From Rhizobium leguminosarum (GTDB lineage: Bacteria; Pseudomonadota; Alphaproteobacteria; Rhizobiales; Rhizobiaceae): a stretch of DNA of 64,000 bases. The position numbers were made by a program, and so were the translations under genes. Positions 43,662 to 52,985 of this stretch are shown here, one piece after another. Under the pieces are notes generated by a model. It saw only the letters and a list, made by a program, of their open reading frames with translations, did not search any database and was not told the DNA's origin. Within the stretch, counting starts at the first letter, position 1; each line of letters begins with the position of its first letter. The stretch lies in assembly GCF_002953715.1 (NCBI RefSeq), contig NZ_CP025012.1:2728001-2792000 (forward strand), given 5' to 3'.

Positions 43662-44564
43662 TCAATGCAAGCGAAGCCACAAGGGGGTCTTCCATGCCTT
43701 CAGCGCATCGAGAAAGACCTGTAATCGGGAAGGCAGGAAGCGGCGCGTGGGATAGACGGCGTGCACGAAAATTTCCTCGGACGACCAGTCCGGCAGCAGG
43801 CGGATGAGTTCGCCTCTTCTGATCTGTTCGTCGCAATAGGTCGAAGGCAGCAGGCCGATGCCGTGTCCACGATAGGTGAAGGCGCTCACCGCATCGAAAT
43901 CCCGGCTCGATACCGGCCCCGACACATGCAGGCGAACCGTTTTGCGCCCGCTCACCAGATGCCATTCCGCTTCGCCGTTGCGGCCGTTCAAGAGAACGCA
44001 CTGATGATCCTTCAGGTCTTCGGGCTTCAACGGAAGCACCCTGCCCTTCAGGTAGTCCGGTGCGGCGACCAGATAGCGCACGCTCTTGCCGAGCCGCTGC
44101 GCGACGATGGTCGAATCCTTGAGATCGCCGAAGCGGATGCCGAGATCGATGTTCTCCGCGATCAGATCGAGGAACAGGTTGGTGACGAAGAGATCGACCT
44201 GGATCTTCGGATAAGTCTTCAGGAAGGCCGAGACGAATTCGTAGAAGACTTCCTGCCCGAAGATGACGGGCACGGAAATCTTCAGCAGACCTTCCGGCTT
44301 TCTCTGTGTCTCGCTGAGCATCTGTTCAGCATCGAGGAGATGGGCGAGCGGCTCGCTGCACCTGTTGCAAAAGGCCAGGCCCTGCGCGGTCAGGCTCAGC
44401 TTGCGGGTCGTCCGCTGCAGCAGCGTCACGCCCAGTTGCTCCTCCAGCGACGTCACCTTCCGGCTGACGGTCGATACCGGCATGCCGAGGGAATGGGCAG
44501 CGCGGCTGAAGCTGCCGTACTGCGCCACCTTTACGAAAACGGCGATGTCGTTCAGATCAGCCAT
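43662..44564 (-). CDS. LysR family regulator divergent to the SDR-RidA pair
   Basis: 300 residues. HTH near residues 15-60 (YGSFSRAAHSLGMPVSTVSR, then EEQLGVTLLQRTTRKLSL) and an effector domain with VPVIFGQEVFYEFVSAFLKT. Start at 44564; the frame continues 15 codons upstream. Divergent from the SDR gene (192 bp between starts), which is its likely target together with RidA. Composition is ordinary. Confidence 0.88.
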   Translation of the reverse strand: MADLNDIAVFVKVAQYGSFSRAAHSLGMPVSTVSRKVTSLEEQLGVTLLQRTTRKLSLTAQGLAFCNRCSEPLAHLLDAEQMLSETQRKPEGLLKISVPVIFGQEVFYEFVSAFLKTYPKIQVDLFVTNLFLDLIAENIDLGIRFGDLKDSTIVAQRLGKSVRYLVAAPDYLKGRVLPLKPEDLKDHQCVLLNGRNGEAEWHLVSGRKTVRLHVSGPVSSRDFDAVSAFTYRGHGIGLLPSTYCDEQIRRGELIRLLPDWSSEEIFVHAVYPTRRFLPSRLQVFLDALKAWKTPLWLRLH

Positions 44565-44756
44565 GCGGGATTTTTGCATGCATGCAAAAGAGAATCCAGA
44601 TATTTCCATCTAATCGGGTAATGGAGTTTTCGCCATATTCACCTTGCGAAAACAAGACAATCCGATGGAGGCGCATTCGCAGCAGCCCCATCTCGAGCGA
44701 CCCAGCCTTCGCAAATGCAAGGCCCGCGTTGCCCGAACCAGTGTATGGAGATCAGC

Positions 44757-45482
44757 ATGACTACGAAAAAAACAGTCATCGTCACGGGCGCCTCGCAGGG
44801 TATCGGAGCCGGCCTCGTCAACGCCTTCATCGAGCGCGGCTATAATGTCGTCGCCACCTCGCGGCAGGTCAGCGCTTCGAACGCTTTCCAAGCCTCCGAC
44901 AGGCTGGCGCTCGTCGACGGTGACATTGGCGATGCCGAAACCGCAGCGTGGGTGGCAAGGACCGCAATCGACCGGTTCGGCTCGATCGACGGCCTCGTCA
45001 ACAATGCCGGCATTTTCTTGGCCAAGCCGTTCGTCGATTTCACCATGGACGACTTCAAAAAGTTGTCCTCGACCAATCTCGAGGGCTTCATCCACCTGAC
45101 CCAACTGGTCGTCGGACAGATGCTCACACAGAAAACCGGCGGCAGCGTCGTCAGCATCACCACGCCATTGACCGATCATCCGATCGCCGGTTTCTCCGCT
45201 TCGGTGTCGATGATGACAAAGGGCGGTATCAACGCCATCTCCAAGAACCTGGCGATGGAATATGCGAACGAAGGAATTCGCTTCAATATTGTAGCTCCCG
45301 GTGTGGTGGACACGCCGCTGCACAAGGACAATCCGAAAGATTTCTTGAAGACGCTGTCGCCGATGGCAGGCATATCAAACGTCGAGGAGATCGCCGACGC
45401 AGTCGTCTTCCTCACCGAAGCGCCGCGCGTAACCGGGGAGGTGCTGCACGTCGACGGCGGCGCACATCTGGGCAGATGGTAG
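44757..45482 (+). CDS. SDR-fold protein lacking the catalytic Tyr
   Basis: 241-residue Rossmann-fold protein. NAD(P)-binding TGASQGIG (about 11-18) and NNAG (about 81-84) are intact. At the catalytic site the usual YxxxK reads SMMTK (Tyr replaced by Ser; the Lys kept), and the catalytic Ser region reads ITTPLTDH rather than ISS. Other parts (YANEGIRFNIVAPGVVDTPL) are normal SDR. It may be a different-mechanism or non-dehydrogenase SDR; I recall similar SxxxK forms as a sub-family. ATG 44757 follows GGAG. The stop overlaps the RidA start by 7 bp. Confidence 0.85.
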   Translation: MTTKKTVIVTGASQGIGAGLVNAFIERGYNVVATSRQVSASNAFQASDRLALVDGDIGDAETAAWVARTAIDRFGSIDGLVNNAGIFLAKPFVDFTMDDFKKLSSTNLEGFIHLTQLVVGQMLTQKTGGSVVSITTPLTDHPIAGFSASVSMMTKGGINAISKNLAMEYANEGIRFNIVAPGVVDTPLHKDNPKDFLKTLSPMAGISNVEEIADAVVFLTEAPRVTGEVLHVDGGAHLGRW

Positions 45483-45964
45483 ACCATGCGAAAGCGCAGG
45501 CAGCCGGCACGGAACGACGGCTGCAGGAACTCGGCATTACGCTTCCCCCGCCGCCGACACCCTTCGGGGCATATGTCGAAGCGATAAGGACCGGCAACCT
45601 GGTCTTCTTCAGCGGGATGCTGCCGGTCGTCGGCCATGAGCCGCGCTATATCGGCCGCGTCGGCGGTGCTCTGACGGCCGAAGACGGCAGGAAGGCGGCC
45701 GAAACGGCAACGCTGAGCGCGCTCGCAGCCGCCAGGGACTATCTCGGTTCACTGGACAGGGTCGTCAGGGTCGTCAAGCTCGGCGTCTATATTGCGACCG
45801 AAGGCGATTTCCGCGACCATCCGAAGGTTGCGGACGGAGCATCTGAAATGCTGCTTGCGGTCTTCGGCGAGGAAAAGCTCTCAGGCCGCGTCGTGCTCGG
45901 CGTAGCCAGCCTGCCCCTCGGCCTGCCGATCGAACTTGAGCTGGTCCTCGAAGTCGAGGATTGA
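45476..45964 (+). CDS. RidA/YjgF-family protein
   Basis: 162 residues. The YjgF core is visible: LPPPPTPFGAYVEAIRTGNL, FFSGMLPV and GVASLPLGLPIELELVLEV, but the commonly conserved Arg of reactive-imine deaminases (usually in the R-x-x-V/C-V region) should be checked. ATG 45476 lies inside the end of the SDR gene (7-base overlap), so the two are co-translated. RidA proteins deaminate reactive imines; an SDR-RidA pair suggests oxidation of an amine or amino alcohol followed by imine clean-up. Confidence 0.82.
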   Translation: MVDHAKAQAAGTERRLQELGITLPPPPTPFGAYVEAIRTGNLVFFSGMLPVVGHEPRYIGRVGGALTAEDGRKAAETATLSALAAARDYLGSLDRVVRVVKLGVYIATEGDFRDHPKVADGASEMLLAVFGEEKLSGRVVLGVASLPLGLPIELELVLEVED

Positions 45965-46123
45965 AAGTAGCAGGGCGCGCTTCGGCCCGCCCTGCTCACC
46001 GCCCCTGCATTCTTGGCTTCGCTTGCGCTCAGCGCATTCGCGGCTTTGCCGCTCACCCCCTCATCTGCGACGGACGCCTTGAGCGGCAAGCGAAAGGCAA
46101 ATGAGGGTGTTAACAACCCACCC

Positions 46124-46663
46124 TCACACCGCCACCAACAGCAGCACGTAAGCGATCACACTCACCATCAGCCCGCGGAACGCGAAGGTAACGCAGCGAT
46201 ATTTGTTGCGGGCGATGGTGGAGAGGATGTTGGCGTTTTCGAGATATTGGTCGAAGAGATAGCGCTCGTCGCGCCTGAGTGCCGCCTCGAAGAACATGTC
46301 GCGATGGCCGGGCCAGGCGCCCCAGAACAGCGAGGTCGAGCTGTCCAAACGGCGCGGCAGCACGACGAGAATGGCCGACAGGATGGAAAAGACCGAAGCT
46401 GCGGCAAGCAGGCCCGAGAACAACATGCCACCCGGCGTCCCGCCGATATAACGTGCCGGGCTGAAAACCGCCCTAACCTCGCTTGAACTCACCAGGAAGG
46501 CGAGCATAAAAGTAAAGATATAGGCGGCCTTTTGATCGGAAATCTTGATCTGATCATAAAATATGTCATTGATTTTCTTGATATGGTCGAAATACTCGAC
46601 ACCAACATCCATGCTCGACGGCTTGCTCAGCATGATCTCAGTTGCACTTTCGAAGTCGCTCAC
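46124..46663 (-). CDS. Pycsar-effector-like (PycTM/DUF5706-type) membrane protein
   Basis: 179-residue protein with a GTG start (46663) after GGAG. Residues 18-46 form a helix ending SDQKAAYIFTF. TM1 is about 46-62, TM2 about 79-103, and TM3 about 160-179. Between TM2 and TM3 is a cytoplasmic segment (104-158) with a LFWGAWPGH turn and a helix ending ARNKYRCVTFAFRG. This order (helix with DxKAA, two helices, then R-x-KYR before the last helix) resembles the PycTM domain of Pycsar anti-phage effectors. Cyclic-nucleotide binding is inferred. Divergent, 128 bp, from the FecR protein operon. Confidence 0.6.
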   Translation of the reverse strand: MSDFESATEIMLSKPSSMDVGVEYFDHIKKINDIFYDQIKISDQKAAYIFTFMLAFLVSSSEVRAVFSPARYIGGTPGGMLFSGLLAAASVFSILSAILVVLPRRLDSSTSLFWGAWPGHRDMFFEAALRRDERYLFDQYLENANILSTIARNKYRCVTFAFRGLMVSVIAYVLLLVAV

Positions 46664-46791
46664 GTGATTACTCCACCCTCAAGTGTTTCCCTGATATTAC
46701 ACTTGGATAGGAAAGCAAGAACACGTGTGCAGCGCGCTTGACTTTTCTTTTCTACACGGACAAAGGGGAAGCGGGGTATGGGGTTGAAGTC

Positions 46792-49700
46792 ATGCGGGGG
46801 CATTCCAAACACATCTTTCGCGCAGGGGTGGCGCTGGCGCTTGCTCTGCCTGCTTTCGGGCCGCCGGCAATGGCCGATCCCGTGCAGCGCGCGACCCCGG
46901 TCGCCGGATCCGTCATCGCCCGCAAGACCGGCGAGGAAGTCCGCTTTATCGACGTGTCGAACTGGCGCGTCGTTGATATCCATCAGGATCTCCTGACCGG
47001 CGACGTGCTGCGCACCAACGCCAATGGCCAGCTCGCCATCGTCTTTTCCGACCACACCCAGGTCCGCCTCGGCCGCAATTCCTCGCTGCAGGTCAAGAAG
47101 ATGGCCGCGAGCGGCGACACGACGCTGGAACTGCAATCAGGAACGATCTGGGCGCGCGCCGAGCGCGGCGGCCAGGGCCTGACGGTGGAGACGCCGGCGG
47201 CGGCGGCCGCCATCCGCGGCACCGACTGGACCATGACGGTCGAAGGCAACAAGACCTCGATGATCGTGCTCGAAGGCCGCGTGGCGCTCACCAACCCGCA
47301 GGGCAGCGTCGAGGTGAACGAGGGCGAAGGGGCGGTCGCCACGATCGGCCAAGCGCCGAGCAAGATCATCAGCGTCAATCCCGATGACCGCCAACAGATG
47401 CTCTTCTATCTGGACCTGCGCGACGGCTTCGACTTGATGCCGACTTCGCCTTTGCGGGCCGACCGGATGGCGACCGAACGTCGCCGCCTGCTGGCGCTGC
47501 TGCCGGAGCGCCGCACCAACGAAGATTGGCTTGAACTTGCCGAAGTGCAGAGCGCCTTCGATGGCCGCCAGGCTGCAGCCGCAACGCTGAAGAATATCCG
47601 CGGCCGCAAACTGACAGCAGCCCAGCAAGCGCGCGTCGACCTGATCGACGCCACCATCGCCGGCTCGGAAAAGCGTTATGGCGATGCCGCCAGGCTCTTC
47701 CAGAAGGCCCTGCCGCATCTCGACCCGACACGCCGCAATTTGGCGCAATATGGCGGCTATTTCGCCCGTTCGCTGGCCGATCCCGCCCATGCCGAACCGC
47801 CGCCGGCTAACACCACCGGCCCCTATGGCGCGATCATGGAAGCCTATACGACAGGCTTCCTGAAAAACCCGCGCGCAGCGCTCGAGATCATAAAGAAAGC
47901 GGAACAGCGCTATCCCGATGATCCGACCCTGCCGGCGGTCCGCGCCCAGTTGGCGGAACTCACCGACGACCGTGAGCAGATGAAGGAAGCGATAGAACGC
48001 TCACTGGCGCTCGACCCCGACCATCCGATGGCGCTCTCCGCCCGCGCCGGCTACAAGGCAACCTATGAAAGCGATATCAACGGCGCTCTCGCGGACCTGA
48101 ACCGCGCCATCGCGCTTGCCCCCGGCGCATCAGGCACGCTGAATTCGCTCGGCCTGCTGCAGAGTTCGCGCAATGCCAATGGCGAAGCGGAAGAGGCCTT
48201 CAAGAAGGCAATCGAGCTCGATCCGCAGGACCCGCTGCTGCACGCGAACCTGGCGATCCTCTATCTCGACCAAGCGCGCATGAAGGAGGCCAAGCGCGAA
48301 ATCGACACCGCGATCGCGCTCGATCCGTCTTTCGATCTCGCCCTGCTTGCCCGCGGCCGCTACTACCTGCAGTCCGGCGAGCGCGACAAGGCGCTGGCAG
48401 ACCTGCTCGCCGCCAGCACCGCCAATCCCGCGCATTCGCAATCACAGTTCATGCTTGCCGCCGCCCATTACGAAAAGGGCGACCGGCTTCCGTCCGAGCA
48501 GGCGCTCGACAACGCCAACCGTCTCGACGATGACGATCCGGTCATCTCGTCCTTCCGCACCGCGATCGATATCGACGACTACGATGCGGATGGCGCGATC
48601 CGCAACGCGCAGGAATTCCTGCGCCGCTCGCGCGCCCGCGGCGGCGATTACAGCGGCCTCGGCGCCAATGCGAGTGCCGGTTCGACACTGAACGACGCCT
48701 TCCGCCTGCAGGGATTGGATGCCTGGGGCCGCTATTACGGCGATGCCGTCTTCGATCCTTTCAACGGCACCGGTTATATCGATCAGTCGATCAAGGGCAG
48801 CATCTTTCCTTTCGTCAACGCGACCAGCTTCAGCGACGACAATATCATCCAAAACCGCGGCAACGCGTCGAGCTACTCATCCTTCATCCAGGGCCTGTTG
48901 CTTTCGCCGCACATGCTTTCCGGCCGCTCGCGCTCGGTAACCCTGTTCGATGTGCCCTTCATCGAAGGCTCGCTCGGCGGCGGCATCAACAGCGTCGACG
49001 GCCACACGAGGCGCATCGGCGAAGCCGATATCCAAGGCTATTCGAACGAGACCATTCCGATCAGCTTCTATGGCAACCTGACCTGGGAAGAGCTGGCGCT
49101 CGACCGCGATTATCGGGATTTCGGCGGTGTCCAGACGGATAACAAGCTGCTGAGCGCCAACGGTTATCTGACGGCAACGGTCACGCCTGATGATCGCGTG
49201 GTAGCCTTCGTCAACCACGGCAAGAATGACGGAACTCTAAACGCGTTATCGTCAAACACCGGCTTCATGGAACTCGTGTTCCGTGTGCCTGTCCCGCTGC
49301 CTCTCTACACAACAGAGGAGACGGTACGAGAAAGCACATATGCCGGCATCGGCTGGAGCCACACGTTTGCCTATGAAAACGTGTTGAATGGAGCACTGCT
49401 TTATTCAGGAAGCAAATCGAATACGAGCAGCGTGCTTGATGTCGACCTGGACCCAGTGTTTATCGGCAGAGGGGTTCCCTTTATCATACCCTTTACCAAC
49501 GTCACTCAGAAGACCGAATCCCAAACCTACATCGGCGCGTTGAGCCATTCCATAGGTGCCGGACCGTTGACATTTCGCTACGGCATCGAAGGCGGCTGGA
49601 TGGATGCCAACAGCACCGTCGATGCGACACTCCTGGGCTTGACAGCTCCTCCCGATCGTACCGAGAACACCATCGATATCGGCCGCGGCTATCTCGATGT

Positions 49701-50508
49701 GCTGCATGAGATCACGCCGGACCTCAAGGGCGAATACGCCTTGTTCGCCACGCGCCTGGAGGGCGACGGCATCGATATCAGCCGGCTGGAGCCGCGCTTC
49801 GGCCTCGCCTGGGCGCCGGTTCAAAACCACTGGCTGCGTGCTGCCTTCATGCGTCAGAGCTTTGATATTGGAATTCCGACCCTTGCCCCCATCGGCGTCC
49901 TCGGGCTTCAGGCCAACCAGTTTTCCGCCAATCCGCAGGGCTACACGGATACGGTCGCGCTGCAGTGGGATGCCGAATGGACCGACCGCTTCTTCACCTC
50001 CGTCGAGTATCAGCACCAGGAACTGCATGATTTCTCGATCGATTTTCCGCTGATCTCGCTTCCCTCAGACACCAGCCTGCCGATCTCGCGCGGCAGCATC
50101 GATCGCGCTGCCGTCACGGCAAACGTCGTGCTCGGCCATGGCTTCGGCCTTTCGGCTACCTATGCCTATATGGATTCGGAAAACAGGGATCCGCTCGAGC
50201 CGATCTATGGCGGCCCTCTTCCCTTCATACCGCAGAATTCCGGACAGATTGCGCTGACCTGGGTCAACGAAGCCAAGGTCAAGGCGACGGTCGCCGCCAA
50301 CTATATCGGCGAGCGCGACGGCAATCGGTTTGGCACCAAGCTCGACGATTACTGGAGCCTTGACGCCCACCTGGTCTGGGAACCGTTCGACAAGCGCATC
50401 GAGCTGGAGGCGGCCGCCTATAACCTGCTCGACGAGGACTTCGAGATCACCCCCGGTGTTCCCGGCTGGGGCCGCGCCTTCAAGGGCACGCTCAAAGTCC
50501 GCTTCTGA
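46792..50508 (+). CDS. Exported FecR-TPR-outer-membrane-barrel fusion protein
   Basis: 1238-residue protein with three parts. Signal peptide about 1-28, then a FecR-like domain (about 37-190; SDHTQVRLGRNSSLQVKK then TPAAAAAIRGTDW). A long TPR array follows (about 235-600), with clear repeats near residues 400-560 such as EEAFKKAIELDPQDPLLHAN. The last ~540 residues are beta-rich and end in TLKVRF, a C-terminal aromatic typical of outer-membrane barrels (TonB-dependent-like). ATG 46792 is chosen for the signal peptide; an upstream frame is also open. Its stop overlaps the cyclase start (TGATG). A periplasmic scaffold anchored by a barrel is the best reading; ligand unknown. Confidence 0.78.
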   Translation: MRGHSKHIFRAGVALALALPAFGPPAMADPVQRATPVAGSVIARKTGEEVRFIDVSNWRVVDIHQDLLTGDVLRTNANGQLAIVFSDHTQVRLGRNSSLQVKKMAASGDTTLELQSGTIWARAERGGQGLTVETPAAAAAIRGTDWTMTVEGNKTSMIVLEGRVALTNPQGSVEVNEGEGAVATIGQAPSKIISVNPDDRQQMLFYLDLRDGFDLMPTSPLRADRMATERRRLLALLPERRTNEDWLELAEVQSAFDGRQAAAATLKNIRGRKLTAAQQARVDLIDATIAGSEKRYGDAARLFQKALPHLDPTRRNLAQYGGYFARSLADPAHAEPPPANTTGPYGAIMEAYTTGFLKNPRAALEIIKKAEQRYPDDPTLPAVRAQLAELTDDREQMKEAIERSLALDPDHPMALSARAGYKATYESDINGALADLNRAIALAPGASGTLNSLGLLQSSRNANGEAEEAFKKAIELDPQDPLLHANLAILYLDQARMKEAKREIDTAIALDPSFDLALLARGRYYLQSGERDKALADLLAASTANPAHSQSQFMLAAAHYEKGDRLPSEQALDNANRLDDDDPVISSFRTAIDIDDYDADGAIRNAQEFLRRSRARGGDYSGLGANASAGSTLNDAFRLQGLDAWGRYYGDAVFDPFNGTGYIDQSIKGSIFPFVNATSFSDDNIIQNRGNASSYSSFIQGLLLSPHMLSGRSRSVTLFDVPFIEGSLGGGINSVDGHTRRIGEADIQGYSNETIPISFYGNLTWEELALDRDYRDFGGVQTDNKLLSANGYLTATVTPDDRVVAFVNHGKNDGTLNALSSNTGFMELVFRVPVPLPLYTTEETVRESTYAGIGWSHTFAYENVLNGALLYSGSKSNTSSVLDVDLDPVFIGRGVPFIIPFTNVTQKTESQTYIGALSHSIGAGPLTFRYGIEGGWMDANSTVDATLLGLTAPPDRTENTIDIGRGYLDVLHEITPDLKGEYALFATRLEGDGIDISRLEPRFGLAWAPVQNHWLRAAFMRQSFDIGIPTLAPIGVLGLQANQFSANPQGYTDTVALQWDAEWTDRFFTSVEYQHQELHDFSIDFPLISLPSDTSLPISRGSIDRAAVTANVVLGHGFGLSATYAYMDSENRDPLEPIYGGPLPFIPQNSGQIALTWVNEAKVKATVAANYIGERDGNRFGTKLDDYWSLDAHLVWEPFDKRIELEAAAYNLLDEDFEITPGVPGWGRAFKGTLKVRF

Positions 50509-52490
50509 TGCGGGCGCAGAAAAAGCCTCGGCAGCTCAGACCGGCCGGCGGACAGGCCGAAAGCCGCCGCCTCCGTCTGCTGGTGCTGTCGCTTACCGTC
50601 CTGGTCGCCATCTCGCTCCTGTCGCGCCTGCCTGCCTGGTCGCTGCTGGAGCTCAGAAGCTTCGACTATCTCTCGACCATCGATGATCCCCGTCCGCCAC
50701 CCGGCGGACCCGTCATCGTCGCGATCGACGAACCCTCGCTTGCCGACATCAATGCGCAATGGCCCTGGCCGCGCAGCCTTCACGCCCAACTCGTCACTCA
50801 GCTGCGCGCCGCCGGCGCCAGCGTCATCGGCCTCGACATCATCCTGGCCGAACCCTCGACCCCGGAGAACGACAACGAGATCACCGGCGCCGTAGGCCCG
50901 GATGTCGTCCTGGCCGGCGACGAGACGTTGATCGAGACGCCGCAGGCCTCGCAACTGATCCGTGCGACACCGCTGCCGCAGCTGACCGAAGCAGGTGCCG
51001 TGACTGGCATCGCCTCCGTCGAACTCAGCGGCGACGGCACCTTCCGGCGCATTCCGGGCTATGAGGACGGCTTTGCCGCCATGCTGGCCAAGGTCGCCGG
51101 CGTGGCCCCCGAGACTCTGCCCGCTGGCCGGCTCATCCAGTCCTTCGGCCCGGCCCGCAGCTATCCCACCGTCTCCTACTACCAGGCGCTCGACCCGCAG
51201 AACCTGCTGCCGCCGGATTATTTCAAGGACCGTGTCGTGCTCGTCGGCCTCAGCCTGCAGAATGCGCCGGCGATCGACAAGGGTGGCGTCGATGCCTTTG
51301 CGACGCCCTACACCGTTCATACCGGCAAGCTCGTCTCCGGCGTCGAGATCCAGGCGACGATCTACGACAATATCCGCAGCGGCCTGTCGATCGCGGAAGC
51401 CCGGCTGCCGACGGTCGCTGCCTGCATCCTGATATCGGTGCTGCTGGCCGCCACCACCGTCTGGCGCTCGACGGGATGGCTGACGATCGTGACGAGCGCG
51501 GCGGCGCTGCTCGCCTTCGCCGCCGTCAGTGCCGCCGGTATGCGGCTAGCCCATATCTTCGTCTCGCCGCTTGGCCCGACGGTCGCCTATATCTCTGTCG
51601 TCTTCGGCCAGGCCGCCTTCGATTTTGCCGAGGAGCGCCGCAACAAGCGCCAAATCACCCGCGCCTTTGCCCAATATATCTCGCCCGATCTCGTCAGGCG
51701 CCTGTCGAGCGATCCCTCGCAGCTGAAGCTCGGCGGCGAGCGGCGCACCCTCTCAGTGCTTTTCTCAGACGTACGCGGCTTCACCACCATCGCCGAGACG
51801 CTGAAGGACGACCCAGAGCAGCTGACCGGCCTGATCAACCGGCTGCTGACGCCGCTTTCCGACGTGGTGATGGACCATGGCGGGACGATCGACAAATATA
51901 TGGGCGATTGCATCATGGCCTTCTGGAACGCGCCGCTCGACGATCCCGATCATGCCCTGCACGCCGTCAAAGCCTCGCTTGCCATGCAGGCGGCGATATC
52001 GAGCCTTAACCGCGAGCTCGAGCAAGAGGCGGCAGCGCGCGGCGGCAGGCCACATGTGTTGAAGATGGGCGTCGGCATCAACACCGGCGAATGCATCGTC
52101 GGCAATATGGGCTCGACCCGCCGCTTTGACTATTCCTGCCTCGGCGACAGCGTCAACCTCGCCTCCCGCCTCGAAGGCGCCTCGAAGAATTATGGCGTGG
52201 CGCTGCTGCTCGGCGAGGAGACCGCAAGGCTGGTCGCCGGCACCTACATCGTGGTCGAACTCGACCGCATCATCGTCAAGGGCCGCACCGCGCCCTCGCC
52301 GGTCTATACCGTCGTGCACAAGGCCGAAGCCGAAGCCCTCGCCGCCCACCAGTCCTTTATCGAAGCCAAATATGCCGGCACGCTGACGCGGCTCGACCTC
52401 GCCTTCAACAGGCTGGCGGCCGAGATCCCCGAACTTGCCCTCTACTACGCCATCGTCCTCGATGCCCTGGCTGCCGACGGCCAGGAATGA
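50508..52490 (+). CDS. CHASE2 class III adenylate/guanylate cyclase
   Basis: 660-residue membrane cyclase. One N-terminal helix (about 23-41) precedes a periplasmic CHASE2 sensor (about 45-300, with VIVAIDEPSLADINAQWPWP, LDIILAEPS and a YFKDRVVLVG-type end). Three more helices (about 303-372) follow and the cyclase domain (about 410-620) is cytoplasmic: SVLFSDVRGFT (metal Asp), IDKYMGDCIMAFW and YSCLGDSVNLASRLEG. It is coupled by TGATG to the FecR-barrel protein, so the barrel or TPR part may feed signals to CHASE2. Product assumed cAMP; cGMP cannot be excluded. Confidence 0.9.
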   Translation: MRAQKKPRQLRPAGGQAESRRLRLLVLSLTVLVAISLLSRLPAWSLLELRSFDYLSTIDDPRPPPGGPVIVAIDEPSLADINAQWPWPRSLHAQLVTQLRAAGASVIGLDIILAEPSTPENDNEITGAVGPDVVLAGDETLIETPQASQLIRATPLPQLTEAGAVTGIASVELSGDGTFRRIPGYEDGFAAMLAKVAGVAPETLPAGRLIQSFGPARSYPTVSYYQALDPQNLLPPDYFKDRVVLVGLSLQNAPAIDKGGVDAFATPYTVHTGKLVSGVEIQATIYDNIRSGLSIAEARLPTVAACILISVLLAATTVWRSTGWLTIVTSAAALLAFAAVSAAGMRLAHIFVSPLGPTVAYISVVFGQAAFDFAEERRNKRQITRAFAQYISPDLVRRLSSDPSQLKLGGERRTLSVLFSDVRGFTTIAETLKDDPEQLTGLINRLLTPLSDVVMDHGGTIDKYMGDCIMAFWNAPLDDPDHALHAVKASLAMQAAISSLNRELEQEAAARGGRPHVLKMGVGINTGECIVGNMGSTRRFDYSCLGDSVNLASRLEGASKNYGVALLLGEETARLVAGTYIVVELDRIIVKGRTAPSPVYTVVHKAEAEALAAHQSFIEAKYAGTLTRLDLAFNRLAAEIPELALYYAIVLDALAADGQE

Positions 52491-52598
52491 CGGTCATCGG
52501 CTTTCTGCCTGCCCAAAACGGCCACTGATGTAGGCCTTTAGGAAACTATGGCCACTCAACTTCCGTGAGAGAATGCCGCTCTTTGGTGCCGCCTCGGG

Positions 52599-52985
52599 CT
52601 ATTGAGAGTCATGGGACCTAACTTCGAGGATCAACTTTCCGGAAACCAATTTTTCGATCGCCTCCATGCTTTCAACGCCCGTTGCGCTTGCCGGAATTGC
52701 AATGTGAAGCGGCTGTCCAGAAAATAGAAACGGGTCATTGATGTGTGGCGATACGACAACGTTTTTGTTGATTAGGACATCTATGTCCTTACCGACGTGG
52801 CGCACGGTGAACTCAGACAAATCTCTGGAGCTGTCCGACATAAGATTTAGCCAAATTCGATCCCCTTGGCTTGACGGCGCAGCTATCTCTCCACCCGCGA
52901 CCTGCAGCTTAACCGTTTCTGCTGTCGCCAAACTCGACCATGAGATTGAGCACGAAAAGACTAGCGTGGCTATAATTGCCTTCAT
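52599..52985 (-). CDS. Exported protein resembling the SecD P1-head fold
   Basis: 128-residue protein with a signal peptide (about 1-22, MKAIIATLVFSCSISWSSLA). The core FTVRHVGKDIDVLINKNVVV then SPHINDPFLFSGQPLHI is close in pattern to the SecDF P1-head segment (a pairing that ends in isAPxI and G). There is no membrane domain. ATG 52985 with GGGAGATGGA upstream. Orphan SecD-head proteins are known in alphaproteobacteria but without a set role. Confidence 0.6.
   Translation of the reverse strand: MKAIIATLVFSCSISWSSLATAETVKLQVAGGEIAAPSSQGDRIWLNLMSDSSRDLSEFTVRHVGKDIDVLINKNVVVSPHINDPFLFSGQPLHIAIPASATGVESMEAIEKLVSGKLILEVRSHDSQ

Noticed and set aside
44948..45964. 338-codon frame reading through the SDR gene into RidA
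   Set aside because: The first part is the SDR gene in the wrong frame; RidA proper starts at 45476.
46124..52490. Calling a complete Pycsar defence system
   Set aside because: The cyclase is a membrane CHASE2 enzyme, not adjacent in an operon with the effector-like gene; kept only as a hypothesis.
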